From Oligosphaeraceae bacterium (lineage in GTDB: Bacteria; Verrucomicrobiota; Lentisphaeria; Oligosphaerales; Oligosphaeraceae), in the NCBI GenBank assembly GCA_012799725.1, contig JAAZKR010000024.1:1-33492 (forward strand): a DNA stretch of 33,492 nucleotides, in the 5' to 3' direction. Each line of letters opens with the position of its first letter. Positions within the stretch are counted from its first letter, which is position 1. The notes under the pieces were generated by a model that was not told where the DNA came from, made no database searches, and saw only the letters and a program-made list of their open reading frames with translations. Positions 19,107 to 27,571 of this stretch are shown here, one piece after another. The position numbers were made by a program, and so were the translations under genes.

Positions 19107-20510
19107 ATGTCCATGATTATGCGTTTTTCCATTTTGGTCATAATGATTTTTGCTTATCTAGGAATTCCCGGTTTCCTTTTTGCCTCGGATATTTCTTCCA
19201 AGCCAGCGGTTTCTGCGGTTCGCATCAGTCCTACGGTAAAAGCGGTCAACCGTGCTTTGCCTTGGGTAGTCAACATAGGTACTCAAGAGCTGACTCGGGT
19301 GAAAGACCCTTTCGATCTATTTTTTAATCAGTTTTTCAATCCATATTATCAGCGTCAGGAGCCGGTGTCGAAATTCTACCCGTTAGGCAGCGGCGTTATT
19401 GTTGACGCAGCCGGCCTGGTTCTGACCAATTACCACGTGGTGCAACGAGCCGGCAGCATAGAAATACGGCTTTTGAACGGCAAGTCTTATCCGGCATTGC
19501 TGGTCGGCTATGATCAACCCAATGATCTTTGTTTGCTCAGAATGAAAGGTGAGTTTCTTGACTCAGAGGCTCTTACCGCAGCCAGCTTCGCTAACTCGGA
19601 CGATCTCCTGTTGGGGGAGACGGTTATCAGCATAGGCAATCCTTTTGGTCTGGAGCATAGCGTCTCCTCCGGAGTGCTAAGTGCTTTTAACCGCAGTCTC
19701 AGCGAAGGCAATATGTCTTTTTCCGATATTATCCAAACCGATGCAGCCATTAATCCGGGCAATAGTGGTGGTCCCTTAGTGAATCTGGACGGCGACCTGA
19801 TCGGCATTAATCTGGCAATACAGCAGGATGCCCAAGGCATAGGCTTTGCTATCCCGCTGGCTCGCATAGAAATGTTTTTAAGCTATTGGCTTAGGCCGGA
19901 ACATTTCAGCAACTGTTATCTGGGGCTGCAAACCGACGGCGTGCTGAGCGCAGGAAAAAACGGGGGGCTTTGCTTGCCTGAACTGTTGCCGGAAAGCCCA
20001 ATGACAAAGGCCGGCTTGTTGGCCGGTGACGAGGTCGTCACCTTGAACGGCAGCAAGGTGGCACGCAGGCTGGATTTTGCGCGGCAGTTCTGGGCCATCC
20101 AGGCGAATCAAGTCGTAGAATTCGGCTTGGCCAGTGGGCGTCAAGCGAAGGTGCGGGCGCTGCCCATGCCCGGAGATATGCTTATACGCACCAGATTGGG
20201 CGTGAGTGTGCAGAAGCTTACGCCGTCACTGTGCCGGGTCATGGGATTTGCCGAAAACATAAGTGGCTTGGTGATCAGTGAGCTGTTGCAGCAGGAAAGA
20301 TTCTCAATGCAAAGAAATCTGTGGCGGGATATTATCAAGCGTGGAGATGTTATCCTGGAGTTTGCCGGCAAGAAGCTGTCTGATACTGATAGCTTGGTAA
20401 GCCTGCTCGAACAGTCATACAGCGGACAAACATATCGCATGATTGTCATCAGCATCAATCATGAACGACGCACATATCAACCGCTGGCCGTAGATGTGAC
20501 ACTGAATTGA
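19107..20510 (+). CDS. DegP/HtrA-type periplasmic serine protease with PDZ domains
   Basis: 467 residues. An N-terminal hydrophobic signal (about 5-27) directs export. The trypsin-like domain has the complete triad: H110 in TNYHVV, D140 in PNDLCLL and S220 in INPGNSGGPL, with the SIGNPFG oxyanion-side motif. A PDZ domain follows (about 265-350, LLAGDEVVTLNGSKV) and a second, divergent one (about 360-460, IKRGDVILEFAGKKL). Expected role: degradation or chaperoning of misfolded envelope proteins. The stretch between the signal and the protease core (FDLFFNQFFNPYYQ) resembles the LA-loop region of family members. The ATG lacks a clear ribosome-binding site. The FtsB-like gene follows 39 bp later on the same strand. 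Confidence 0.93.
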   Translation: MSMIMRFSILVIMIFAYLGIPGFLFASDISSKPAVSAVRISPTVKAVNRALPWVVNIGTQELTRVKDPFDLFFNQFFNPYYQRQEPVSKFYPLGSGVIVDAAGLVLTNYHVVQRAGSIEIRLLNGKSYPALLVGYDQPNDLCLLRMKGEFLDSEALTAASFANSDDLLLGETVISIGNPFGLEHSVSSGVLSAFNRSLSEGNMSFSDIIQTDAAINPGNSGGPLVNLDGDLIGINLAIQQDAQGIGFAIPLARIEMFLSYWLRPEHFSNCYLGLQTDGVLSAGKNGGLCLPELLPESPMTKAGLLAGDEVVTLNGSKVARRLDFARQFWAIQANQVVEFGLASGRQAKVRALPMPGDMLIRTRLGVSVQKLTPSLCRVMGFAENISGLVISELLQQERFSMQRNLWRDIIKRGDVILEFAGKKLSDTDSLVSLLEQSYSGQTYRMIVISINHERRTYQPLAVDVTLN

Positions 20511-20549
20511 AAAAACTAATGATTTCCAAGTTTTAGTAAAGTTTGAAGC

Positions 20550-20843
20550 ATGAAAAAAATCGATCTTATTATTTTGTTTTTTATTTTTCTCATTGTCTTG
20601 GCCGCTGTGGCTTTGTTTACGCCTTTGTTGGCCGAGCAAAGTCGTTTGCAGGATGAGGTCACCAGACTGACTGCGGAGCAGCAACGAGTGAAGCGGGAAT
20701 TGACCATTCTGCAAAATGAAATAGATGCTTTGAGTCGAGGAGAGGCCAAGGCGGTCATGCGGGTGGCCAGGGAGAAATTCAACTATTGCCGTGAGGGCGA
20801 AGAAATTTATCAGCTTGAATATGTTGTTCCCGAGACGCAATAA
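20550..20843 (+). CDS. FtsB/DivIC-like septum formation initiator protein
   Basis: 97 residues: a short cytoplasmic N terminus (MKKID), one membrane helix (about 6-27), then a leucine-zipper coiled coil (about 29-63) and a conserved tail with VAREKFNYCREGEEIYQLEY. This is the classic FtsB/DivIC layout, where the last motif is usually AREKFGY.KPGEIVY. Such proteins bridge FtsL and FtsQ at the division site. The weak site upstream (TTTGAAG) and close spacing to the protease gene suggest co-transcription. Family assignment is good; which paralogue it is cannot be said. Confidence 0.85.
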   Translation: MKKIDLIILFFIFLIVLAAVALFTPLLAEQSRLQDEVTRLTAEQQRVKRELTILQNEIDALSRGEAKAVMRVAREKFNYCREGEEIYQLEYVVPETQ

Positions 20844-20864
20844 AGGCTGTCTTGTGGTAATGCC

Positions 20865-20990
20865 TCAGTCTTCTGTAGTGCTGACTTAGTTGCCTGGCGT
20901 CGCCGGTGTGATTACAAAGCGTTAAATGAAGAGTGTTGGCTCCATAGGTTCCATGTATTGCCACGTTAAACCAACGCTACAGAAGACTGA
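20865..20990. repeat. 126-bp segment bounded by 14-bp perfect inverted repeats
   Basis: TCAGTCTTCTGTAG (20865-20878) is exactly complementary to CTACAGAAGACTGA (20977-20990), with 98 bases between. No target-site duplication is visible at the edges. It could be a miniature inverted-repeat element or the closing stem of a structured leader upstream of the fumarase-like gene. Confidence 0.6.
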
Positions 20991-21046
20991 CAGCGTATGG
21001 TGAACCTGAATAGTTCTTCACTCACTGTTTCAGAGGAGTCCGTGCC

Positions 21047-21631
21047 ATGGTCAAACAATTACAGTTACCTTTAAGTGAAGAGCAGGTGCGTTCTTTACAG
21101 CTTGGTGATCAAGTGGAGCTTAGCGGACGTATCTATACTGCCAGAGATGCTGTGCACAAGCATTTAAGCGAGGCTAACCAAGAGCAGATAATGCAGGCGC
21201 CTGACTTAAGAAATGCCGTATTTTATCATTGCGGCCCGGTAATCATAGAAGAGCAGGGCGCTTGGAAAGTTACTGCTGCCGGGCCTACTACCTCCATGCG
21301 GGAAGAACCGTATATGGCCGGACTCATCGAAAAATTTTCACTCCGAGCAGTTATCGGCAAGGGTGGGATGGGAGCCAAAACGGCAGCGGCTTGCAAACGC
21401 TTTGGTTGTGTTTATCTGCACGCAGTAGGCGGAGCTGCTCAAGTATTGGCAGATGCAGTGAAAAATATACCAACGGTGCATTATCTCGAGGAATTCGGTT
21501 TCCCGGAGGCGTTGTGGTGCTTCGAAGTTGAACGTTTCCCTGCCGTAGTCAGTATGGATGCACAGGGCAACAGCTTGCATGAGCAAGTACTGCAAGCCTC
21601 GTTGCAGCAGAAAAAAGCCCTGTGTCCATAG
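21047..21631 (+). CDS. Class I fumarase / L-tartrate dehydratase beta subunit
   Basis: 194 residues matching the C-terminal (beta) domain of the iron-sulfur fumarases and tartrate dehydratases, which in two-subunit forms pairs with an alpha subunit carrying the 4Fe-4S cluster. Motifs: GDQVELSGRIYTARDAVHK, FYHCGP (59-64), AAGPTTSMRE (77-86), GKGGMG (104-109) and YLHAVGGAAQ. Tartrate and fumarate enzymes cannot be told apart from this domain. ATG has AGAGGAG eight bases upstream. The expected alpha-subunit gene is not next to it: upstream is the FtsB-like gene and downstream a convergent gene. The alpha subunit must therefore be encoded elsewhere, or this domain acts alone. Confidence 0.92.
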   Translation: MVKQLQLPLSEEQVRSLQLGDQVELSGRIYTARDAVHKHLSEANQEQIMQAPDLRNAVFYHCGPVIIEEQGAWKVTAAGPTTSMREEPYMAGLIEKFSLRAVIGKGGMGAKTAAACKRFGCVYLHAVGGAAQVLADAVKNIPTVHYLEEFGFPEALWCFEVERFPAVVSMDAQGNSLHEQVLQASLQQKKALCP

Positions 21632-21708
21632 TGGTTGTACCGGTTACTTCATTTCAGAACGGCACACCTGGAGCTCAGAGCTAGGCATAGGAGAGGGCAG
21701 CGCTCGTC

Positions 21709-22416
21709 TTACTGACTGCCAATATCTTTCAGTGAAGCGAAGTCGAATATAACTCTGGTTTTCCAGTCTTCGCCATCCAGGCGCATTTCCTTAACGAACC
21801 ATAGTCCGTTCTGATGTTTTTTTGCGCCTTTCATCTCCAGGCTGCGCCAGAGGGTGTGCCCATCTTCCTTGAACCATTTGGCCAATAGCGGGAAGCCATA
21901 TTCGGCGTCAAACCAGACCTCTACTTGGCTTTTATTGCCGGGATGCGCCAATCGCATAACTCTGCAAGTGCGTGAACGATTCTTTTGCGCAGGCAGTTCC
22001 TCGATAAAGTCCCAATATATAAACGAAAAGCTCAGGTCTTCGGGTTCCAGGCCAAAGTCGAACAGTCCGGGCTTAGTTTCCGGCTCCGGCAGGTTAAGCT
22101 TGCAGTTTACCGGCTCGCCTACCGGATGATGCTGCTCAAAACCATAGATGCTTTTGTCGTTTAGCGTTATCTGTGCATGTAAGGAACTGCTGCTGAAACT
22201 GACACGCAGACGCAATTCGCCGTTGAGGCGAGATTGCCCGGTACGCTGATGCGTGATGCGCCCAGTAATCTCACCCCAGACATCCTGGGCTAGGGGACGT
22301 CGTATCTCGGCCAAAAACTCCTCTGCGCTTAACTCATTAGCGGCCAGTGTACAAGGCAGGCTCAGGCACAAGGCCAGCAAGATAGCGCGCAAGATATTGG
22401 TTCCGGCAATTCTCAT
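21709..22416 (-). CDS. LolA-like outer-membrane lipoprotein-sorting protein
   Basis: 235 residues with an N-terminal signal peptide ending near TLAANELSAEEF, so periplasmic. The remainder is beta-rich and ends with the pattern of the LolA-like sorting family: VWFDAEYGFPLLAKWFKEDG, then LEMKGAKKHQNGLWFVKEMRL. Related proteins carry lipoproteins or other lipids across the periplasm, but no lipoprotein cargo is shown here. GAGGAG precedes the ATG, and the start overlaps the upstream gene's stop (ATGA), so the two are translationally coupled. The functional link to the ligase-like partner suggests a shared envelope-assembly role, which is inference. Confidence 0.8.
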   Translation of the reverse strand: MRIAGTNILRAILLALCLSLPCTLAANELSAEEFLAEIRRPLAQDVWGEITGRITHQRTGQSRLNGELRLRVSFSSSSLHAQITLNDKSIYGFEQHHPVGEPVNCKLNLPEPETKPGLFDFGLEPEDLSFSFIYWDFIEELPAQKNRSRTCRVMRLAHPGNKSQVEVWFDAEYGFPLLAKWFKEDGHTLWRSLEMKGAKKHQNGLWFVKEMRLDGEDWKTRVIFDFASLKDIGSQ

Positions 22417-24449
22417 GGTTGCTCCTCTATGTCCTGCGGAAAGTATTCCATATCTGAAGTTATCAATATTTGGTCAAAGGCGATGCCGTCTTCACGGTTC
22501 AGTACTCTGATTTGGTGCTTGCCGGCTTCCAGCTCGTAGACTCTTGGCGATTCCAGCCAATGCCAAGTATGATATGTACCATCGTTGCCTATGGTGATGG
22601 AACGCGGTTCATCATCGATTTGCAGATTGACGGTATTGCCACAGGCCCCATCCCACCAAGTGCGCAGCCAAATCTTGCATCTTTGCGCCTTGGGCAGTTC
22701 GATCTCAAAGAGCGCGCCGCCATGTTCCATGGCCGGTTCTTTGCCTTCGGGGGGCACACCCTTGCCATCGGGAATGCGCAATGAGAGCTTGTCAGCAGCC
22801 TGCGAATCCTGATGCTTTTCAAAGGGCGGTGTGAATTCTTTCACTTGACTGGCATTGACAACCAGAAAGAAATCACTGTCATGGCTGACAAAGTTGCTTG
22901 CGACATGAGTTGCCGCTGCACGCCGTACCCCTGAGCTGCCACTAAGCGAAGCATTTTGCAGTGGGTCCGCAACCGCCTTGCGCATCAACAAGGGAAGCAG
23001 TAACAAACCTAGCAATATGCCGCCGATAATGATCCCTTTAGTGTCGAGTTCGTTTAGCTTGCAGCGAAGTTCTTTGCCATGAGGAATGATGGCCGAGCAT
23101 ACGACGGCTGTGAGTAGCCAGCAGAGACCGCCGATCATAGGGTTACTGATAAAAAAGCCGGCAAAGAGCACAAACAGGGCACTTGCTGCGCCTAATTGCT
23201 GAGAAGCGGGCGAGCTTTCTTGCTGATAATATTTGCACAGAGCCAGCGTCATAGCGCCCAGCATCGCCAGAGCCAGGAAAAAGGTAAGCGGGAAGCCCAC
23301 GGTGCTCGCCAATATCCCCCAGCCGGCTTGGGTGTCGCTGTCTATATCATTATAGCTGGGATTAGGTAGCTCGCCATAGCAGCGCCCTATGTTGGCCTGG
23401 TAGCGTCCTGCACCCACGCCACAGCAGGGGCGCAGTGAGGCCATGCGCAGAGCTGCCAGAAAATCCAAATGGCAGGTTTTCAATTCGCCGGCATAAGCCC
23501 CACTTTTGCAAGGTGTCAAAGTGCCCAATACGGTGTCACGCTGTGTGTTTTCTTGCCCCATGGTTAGTGAAAACAATACCAGCAGGATGGCTAGCAGATT
23601 CAATAAAAGTGCTCTTTTATGCAGGAACATGGAGGCAATTAGCAATGCGACCATGCAAAGTACCAGCATCATACCGTGTGGAATGAAACAAAGCAGCAGC
23701 ACGGTAGCTAACAGGACTAACAAGCAGCGCAAAAGCCCGGGATTGCGACCAAGCCATTGCGGCTGCAACCAGGTCAAAGAAACCGCAAAATAGAAACTCA
23801 GCGCCATGCGGCTGCGGAAAAATCCGGTCAATGCCTTGCCGAAACCAAGAGGCAGTGCCAGGACATCTGCCGGAGCTTGGATAGAACCATAGCCGTATAT
23901 ATTGGTCTGTGCTATGGCTAACAGCAAGTTGCTGAAAAGTCCCAAGCTGAAGAGCAGAGCCACTGCGAAGGGGGAACGACGCAAAAAATAGCTTAAAACA
24001 AGAAAACCGCAAAAATATCGCTGATAGAGCTTGGCCGTCTCAAATGCGCCATTCATGCCAGAAGCAGCGAAAAAATTCACCAATGGAAATAGCGCTAGCA
24101 AGAAAAATCCGGTTAGCGGATAAAAAATTTTCTCTTCTTTGCGCCAACTGCACCAAAGTACAGCCAAAAACGTCAAGGTCACAGTCAGGTCGGACAGAGC
24201 CAGCCTGCCATTGCTGAATGGCAGCTTGATTTGTGAAGACATGCTTAACAGCGTGATTGCAAATAGCGCCCATAACCAAAGCGGTAAAGGCAAAAACTCG
24301 GCTTGGGTGACGTCACCTTTGACATTCAACCAGGCTTGAACCCGGTTTGTCAACTTGCTGATAATTGATTCAGCAGCAGGCTGCGGATCGGATTGCAACG
24401 AATTTTCCGCGTCAGTAGCTGCCGGGTAAATATTATCTTCATTTGGCAT
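22413..24449 (-). CDS. O-antigen ligase-like membrane protein with C-terminal beta-sandwich
   Basis: 678 residues. Residues about 55-485 carry a dozen hydrophobic helices and a long loop with GVGAGRYQANIGRC and GWGILASTVGFP, the pattern of the WaaL/Wzy_C ligase-polymerase superfamily, which joins or polymerises lipid-linked glycans at the periplasmic face. The HN pair usual in the motif is not obvious. After the last helix, residues 494-678 form an extra soluble domain. Its second half (KIWLRTWWDG, NGTYHTWHWLE-like strands, LEAGKHQIRVLNREDGIAFDQILI) looks like a carbohydrate-binding jelly roll. This fusion is unusual. ATG has GAGGAA upstream. It is first of a two-gene unit with the LolA-like gene. 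A sortase-like or polymerase role remains possible. Confidence 0.82.
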   Translation of the reverse strand: MPNEDNIYPAATDAENSLQSDPQPAAESIISKLTNRVQAWLNVKGDVTQAEFLPLPLWLWALFAITLLSMSSQIKLPFSNGRLALSDLTVTLTFLAVLWCSWRKEEKIFYPLTGFFLLALFPLVNFFAASGMNGAFETAKLYQRYFCGFLVLSYFLRRSPFAVALLFSLGLFSNLLLAIAQTNIYGYGSIQAPADVLALPLGFGKALTGFFRSRMALSFYFAVSLTWLQPQWLGRNPGLLRCLLVLLATVLLLCFIPHGMMLVLCMVALLIASMFLHKRALLLNLLAILLVLFSLTMGQENTQRDTVLGTLTPCKSGAYAGELKTCHLDFLAALRMASLRPCCGVGAGRYQANIGRCYGELPNPSYNDIDSDTQAGWGILASTVGFPLTFFLALAMLGAMTLALCKYYQQESSPASQQLGAASALFVLFAGFFISNPMIGGLCWLLTAVVCSAIIPHGKELRCKLNELDTKGIIIGGILLGLLLLPLLMRKAVADPLQNASLSGSSGVRRAAATHVASNFVSHDSDFFLVVNASQVKEFTPPFEKHQDSQAADKLSLRIPDGKGVPPEGKEPAMEHGGALFEIELPKAQRCKIWLRTWWDGACGNTVNLQIDDEPRSITIGNDGTYHTWHWLESPRVYELEAGKHQIRVLNREDGIAFDQILITSDMEYFPQDIEEQP

Positions 24450-24692
24450 GATAAATTCCTCAAATTCAAAGCCGACTCAACCGGTGTTTTATTACAGCTT
24501 CTTGAAAGGCCCTCGCGTTGGAAATACTGTGATTGTTTGCCTTTCGGTGCGACAAATAACCCTAATATAAACGTATAGCGGCCGGATTTATTTAATCATA
24601 CTCAAAAGTTAAGCCCTAAAGATGAAAAATACAATGACATTTTACAGCCGTCCCATAGATTTCAGAGCGCGGTTCCCAAAAATAGCTAGCTG

Positions 24693-24765
24693 GCGTCCCA
24701 AAGTATTCAGGCAGCATTTTATCCGCAGGTTACACAGATGTGCGCAGATTTTCAGGACAAGGCTT
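24693..24765 (+). repeat. Dispersed intergenic repeat, copy C
   Basis: GCGTCCCAAAG, then GGCAGCATTTTATCCGCAG, one CAGGTTACA unit, CAGATGTGCG and CAGATTTTCAGGA. It matches copies A and B through the core and the first flank, and loses similarity after TTCAGGA. Confidence 0.75.
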
Positions 24766-24903
24766 CGAGTGGCGGCTCTATTTAAGAGGTTGCGCTGAAG
24801 ACCTTGACTTGGTCAACAGTTAGATGAAGAAAAAATAACGCTCGTTTTTTTGAACCTGAGCTTCAGTTGTCTGATCTTGCCTGCAGCCTCTATATCGAGC
24901 AGG

Positions 24904-25005
24904 GGAAAATCAAAAAATCGAAAATGGTTTTTTGAAAAAAGGGGTTTGCCCAAGCGTGAAATCCGGCCAAATATGCCGTTTTTTGCTGCCTATGGGATGA
25001 ATGTG
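24904..25005 (+). repeat. Operon-bracketing inverted repeat, left copy
   Basis: Aligns without gaps to the minus strand of 33334-33435; by eye about 78% identical over the 93 best bases. Shared blocks include AAATCGAAAATGG, CAAGCGTGAAAT-like, ATATGCCGTTTTTT-like and TATGGGATGA. In one frame both copies read KNRKW, then KREI-x-P-x-MPFF-x-AYGM. It lies 139 bp past the symporter's stop codon. Confidence 0.8.
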
Positions 25006-25143
25006 ATGACATTTTTGTCATTTGTCATGGCTGATGGGAAAATATGCTTGTTGCCCTTCAGATGTCAGGCTTGTTCAAAGAGGATGATGAAACGCTTATT
25101 GCCACACAACTATTTACCGGAAAGTGGATGATGAGGCAGTTAA

Positions 25144-27567
25144 CTACAGCTGACCCGTTTCAGTGGTGTCAACTTTTCGGTTTTCCAGGTCAGAAAAGAG
25201 TTGGCGGATATCTTTTATGGTTCCCCAGACAAACCAGACGGTTGTCACCAAACCGAGGAATATCGGGATAATGATTTGTACGATGAGGAAATAGTTCCCC
25301 CAAGCGGTTTGAGACCAGGGAGAGATGTATTTCGTATAAATGAAGACACCTAGGAAGATGATCAGGAATTTATAGATGATGACATAGGTAAACACAGAGT
25401 AAGCGATGATTTTGTCCCCTCTGGTATATTCCGAGTCGATGCCGAGCATGTTTTTCTGGATAAAAGTCCAGATGCGCCTGAAAATGCCAGGTTTGCCAGA
25501 AGTAATGTTTTCCGGAGCCGCAAGCGACGCGGGGCTTTCCTTCTCATCGGCATATTTGCCGCGGTGGAGCAATTTGTCAAGGTTATATGGCTTATAGGTT
25601 AGAAAAGATCCGATGGTATAGGTCAGGATGGAGATGAGCATGGCGAAGAAGAAAATCTCGTAGGAGTTAATGGGAAAGCGGACAGCATTCATTTCCCATT
25701 GGATATAGGGGTGGAAAGGCTTGCTGAGAGTTGTAAAGGCAGTGCCAACCTTATCGATCAATTGATGCTTTTCCAGCCAAGGATAAATCGTACTGGCCCA
25801 GCGGAACTGGCAAATCATTCCAAGCAGTGTGCTTCCGGAACCAAAAACGATGGCGCACCAGGCGCCGGTCAGGTTGCCGAAGCGGGTATAAAGCCCGCCG
25901 ACCATGATGGGACCCGCCGCACCCAGCCAGACGGCGCTCATGATAGTCGTGAACATGATGATGTAGTCCATCTGGGAAAAGAACATCGAGACAACGAAGA
26001 AGAAAACACCTACCAAAATTGTCCAGATGCGCAGGAGGAGGATGTGCTTTTCAGGCGTGGGACGGGTTTTGCAGTATGGGAGAACTATGTCCTGTACAAT
26101 ACTTCCGACTGCATTGAAGATACGTGTGTCATCTGTAGAGATGAGCAGCATGACTGCCAAGAGACAGAAGAGACCCTGCAAACCTATAGGGAACATATTC
26201 TTGAGGCAGACCGGCATCATCATCTGTTGGAATTTGGAGCGGTATTGCTGGAAGGCGCTGCGCCCAGAAGGAGTTTGCCCAAGTTCACTGTAGACGACAT
26301 CAAAATAATGCTTGTCCAGATTGTCACAAACAACAATAGAACCATCCTCGGGATTTTCGGTGACAATTGCGCCATCGGCTTTTCGTACCAGGATTTCCTG
26401 GTGTCTGATGGCTCCGTCCTGGTAGGTGTCGTTTGGAATTTGCGCAATGGGGCGGGCTGAATGCGTCAAACCAGGCGCAATATCTTGCATTTCGTCAATC
26501 TTCTGCTGAATAGTCTGGTGTTTGTCTTGGTCAATGAGTCCATCTCCGTGCAGTTCATCCATGATTTTTGTGGTCAATTCGCGCCGGATCTCATTATTGG
26601 AGCACTTGAATACATTGTTTCGGTTAGCGAAATTTCCGCTGGTCATGAATACATAGACCATAAGGGCGATGAGGAGAATGATCATATTTGCGAAAGTTGC
26701 CCGCCAAGCACCAAGGATGCCCGCCATTTTCTGTTCGTGAGGGGTGCGCCCAGAATTTGTGGTATCATTGCCGAACCAGGAAGCGCGGTTGATGACGCCG
26801 GAGGTCAGTTCGGCAGTAATCATGAAGATATTGAAGTCTCGGAATGCTCTGATCTGGTGCGGGTCTACGAAACTTTGCTGGGGGGCGCGGTTAATTAATA
26901 CAGGCAGCACATCGATGTCCCAGCTGAATTTCAGCAGAATGAATCCTGCGAGAATGATGAAGATGGGATAGGTAAGCAGTCCCTGGAAACAATCGGTAAT
27001 CAGAAGAGAGATGCGCCCGCTGGGCCAGATGAGCAGAATAGCCAGAGTCAGGCAGAGAACGACGACGATGCCATAGCATGGCAGAGAGATACCGAAGAAA
27101 GTGAAACGATGGGGAAGTCCGAGGTAGTAGATGAAGAATCTAGCCGCTATGGCTGGGCCGATGGCATTTGTGACTGATTCGGCGGTAGTGCTGATGACGG
27201 CAGTGACAACCCTGAAGAATTTGCTGCCATAGCGCAGCTCTATAAATTGTCCACGTGAAAGGCATCGGGTCTGACGCCAGCGGTAGTTGCAATATCCCGT
27301 CAAGCTCATGGCAATGCCTACAGGAATGCCAATGGAGTTCCAGAAGGCGACACCGAAACCGCATTGGTAGTTCTGCTCAGACAGCGCCACCAGGGTGATG
27401 ATGGACAATCCGCTGGCCAAATCAGCAACAGAAATGGCATAGCGTCCGGCTATGCGCCCCGCCGCCAGAAAATCGACAGCATCGTGGATATAGCGCTGAG
27501 TATAGAATGCAGCCCCTACAATGGCCAATAGCGGAACGATGAGAATTAACCAGTCTAATAGCGCCAT
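25144..27567 (-). CDS. Sodium:solute symporter (SSS family), long form
   Basis: 807 residues, well above the usual 500-600. N-terminal helices contain DFLAAGR and DLASGLSIITLVALSEQNYQ, and a later helix has LLISTDDTRIFNAVGSIVQD, all characteristic SSS blocks. At roughly residues 312-458, before that helix, lies a hydrophilic insertion of about 145 residues with helical and strand-like parts, probably facing outward. A second long loop and C-terminal helices (about 690-790) add to the length. The context indicates import of a sugar or oligosaccharide released by the neighbouring glycosidases. The start ATG has GAGG upstream and lies only 4 bp after the NIF3 stop, so they are co-transcribed. 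It is the last gene of the operon. Confidence 0.9.
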   Translation of the reverse strand: MALLDWLILIVPLLAIVGAAFYTQRYIHDAVDFLAAGRIAGRYAISVADLASGLSIITLVALSEQNYQCGFGVAFWNSIGIPVGIAMSLTGYCNYRWRQTRCLSRGQFIELRYGSKFFRVVTAVISTTAESVTNAIGPAIAARFFIYYLGLPHRFTFFGISLPCYGIVVVLCLTLAILLIWPSGRISLLITDCFQGLLTYPIFIILAGFILLKFSWDIDVLPVLINRAPQQSFVDPHQIRAFRDFNIFMITAELTSGVINRASWFGNDTTNSGRTPHEQKMAGILGAWRATFANMIILLIALMVYVFMTSGNFANRNNVFKCSNNEIRRELTTKIMDELHGDGLIDQDKHQTIQQKIDEMQDIAPGLTHSARPIAQIPNDTYQDGAIRHQEILVRKADGAIVTENPEDGSIVVCDNLDKHYFDVVYSELGQTPSGRSAFQQYRSKFQQMMMPVCLKNMFPIGLQGLFCLLAVMLLISTDDTRIFNAVGSIVQDIVLPYCKTRPTPEKHILLLRIWTILVGVFFFVVSMFFSQMDYIIMFTTIMSAVWLGAAGPIMVGGLYTRFGNLTGAWCAIVFGSGSTLLGMICQFRWASTIYPWLEKHQLIDKVGTAFTTLSKPFHPYIQWEMNAVRFPINSYEIFFFAMLISILTYTIGSFLTYKPYNLDKLLHRGKYADEKESPASLAAPENITSGKPGIFRRIWTFIQKNMLGIDSEYTRGDKIIAYSVFTYVIIYKFLIIFLGVFIYTKYISPWSQTAWGNYFLIVQIIIPIFLGLVTTVWFVWGTIKDIRQLFSDLENRKVDTTETGQL

Positions 27568-27571
27568 GAAA

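Larger units (their letters stand above)
24450..25143. other. 694-bp gap: ligase promoter region plus two repeat elements
   Basis: The longest non-coding stretch. The left part must hold the promoter of the ligase/LolA unit (minus strand), but I see no clear boxes. Dispersed repeat copy C lies at 24693-24765 and the operon-bracketing repeat (left copy) at 24904-25005. A small ATGACA/TGTCAT hairpin is at 25006-25021. A 93-codon frame (24850-25131) with a TTG start contains the repeat; it has no ribosome-binding site and is not called as a gene. Confidence 0.6.

Noticed and set aside
24850-25131. 93-codon frame in the gap downstream of the symporter
   Set aside because: TTG start without a ribosome-binding site. 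Part of it is the inverted repeat, so it is reported as a repeat with a possible fossil frame rather than a gene.
25699-26460. 253-codon plus-strand frame opposite the symporter
   Set aside because: Antisense to conserved transporter helices; no start signal or family features.
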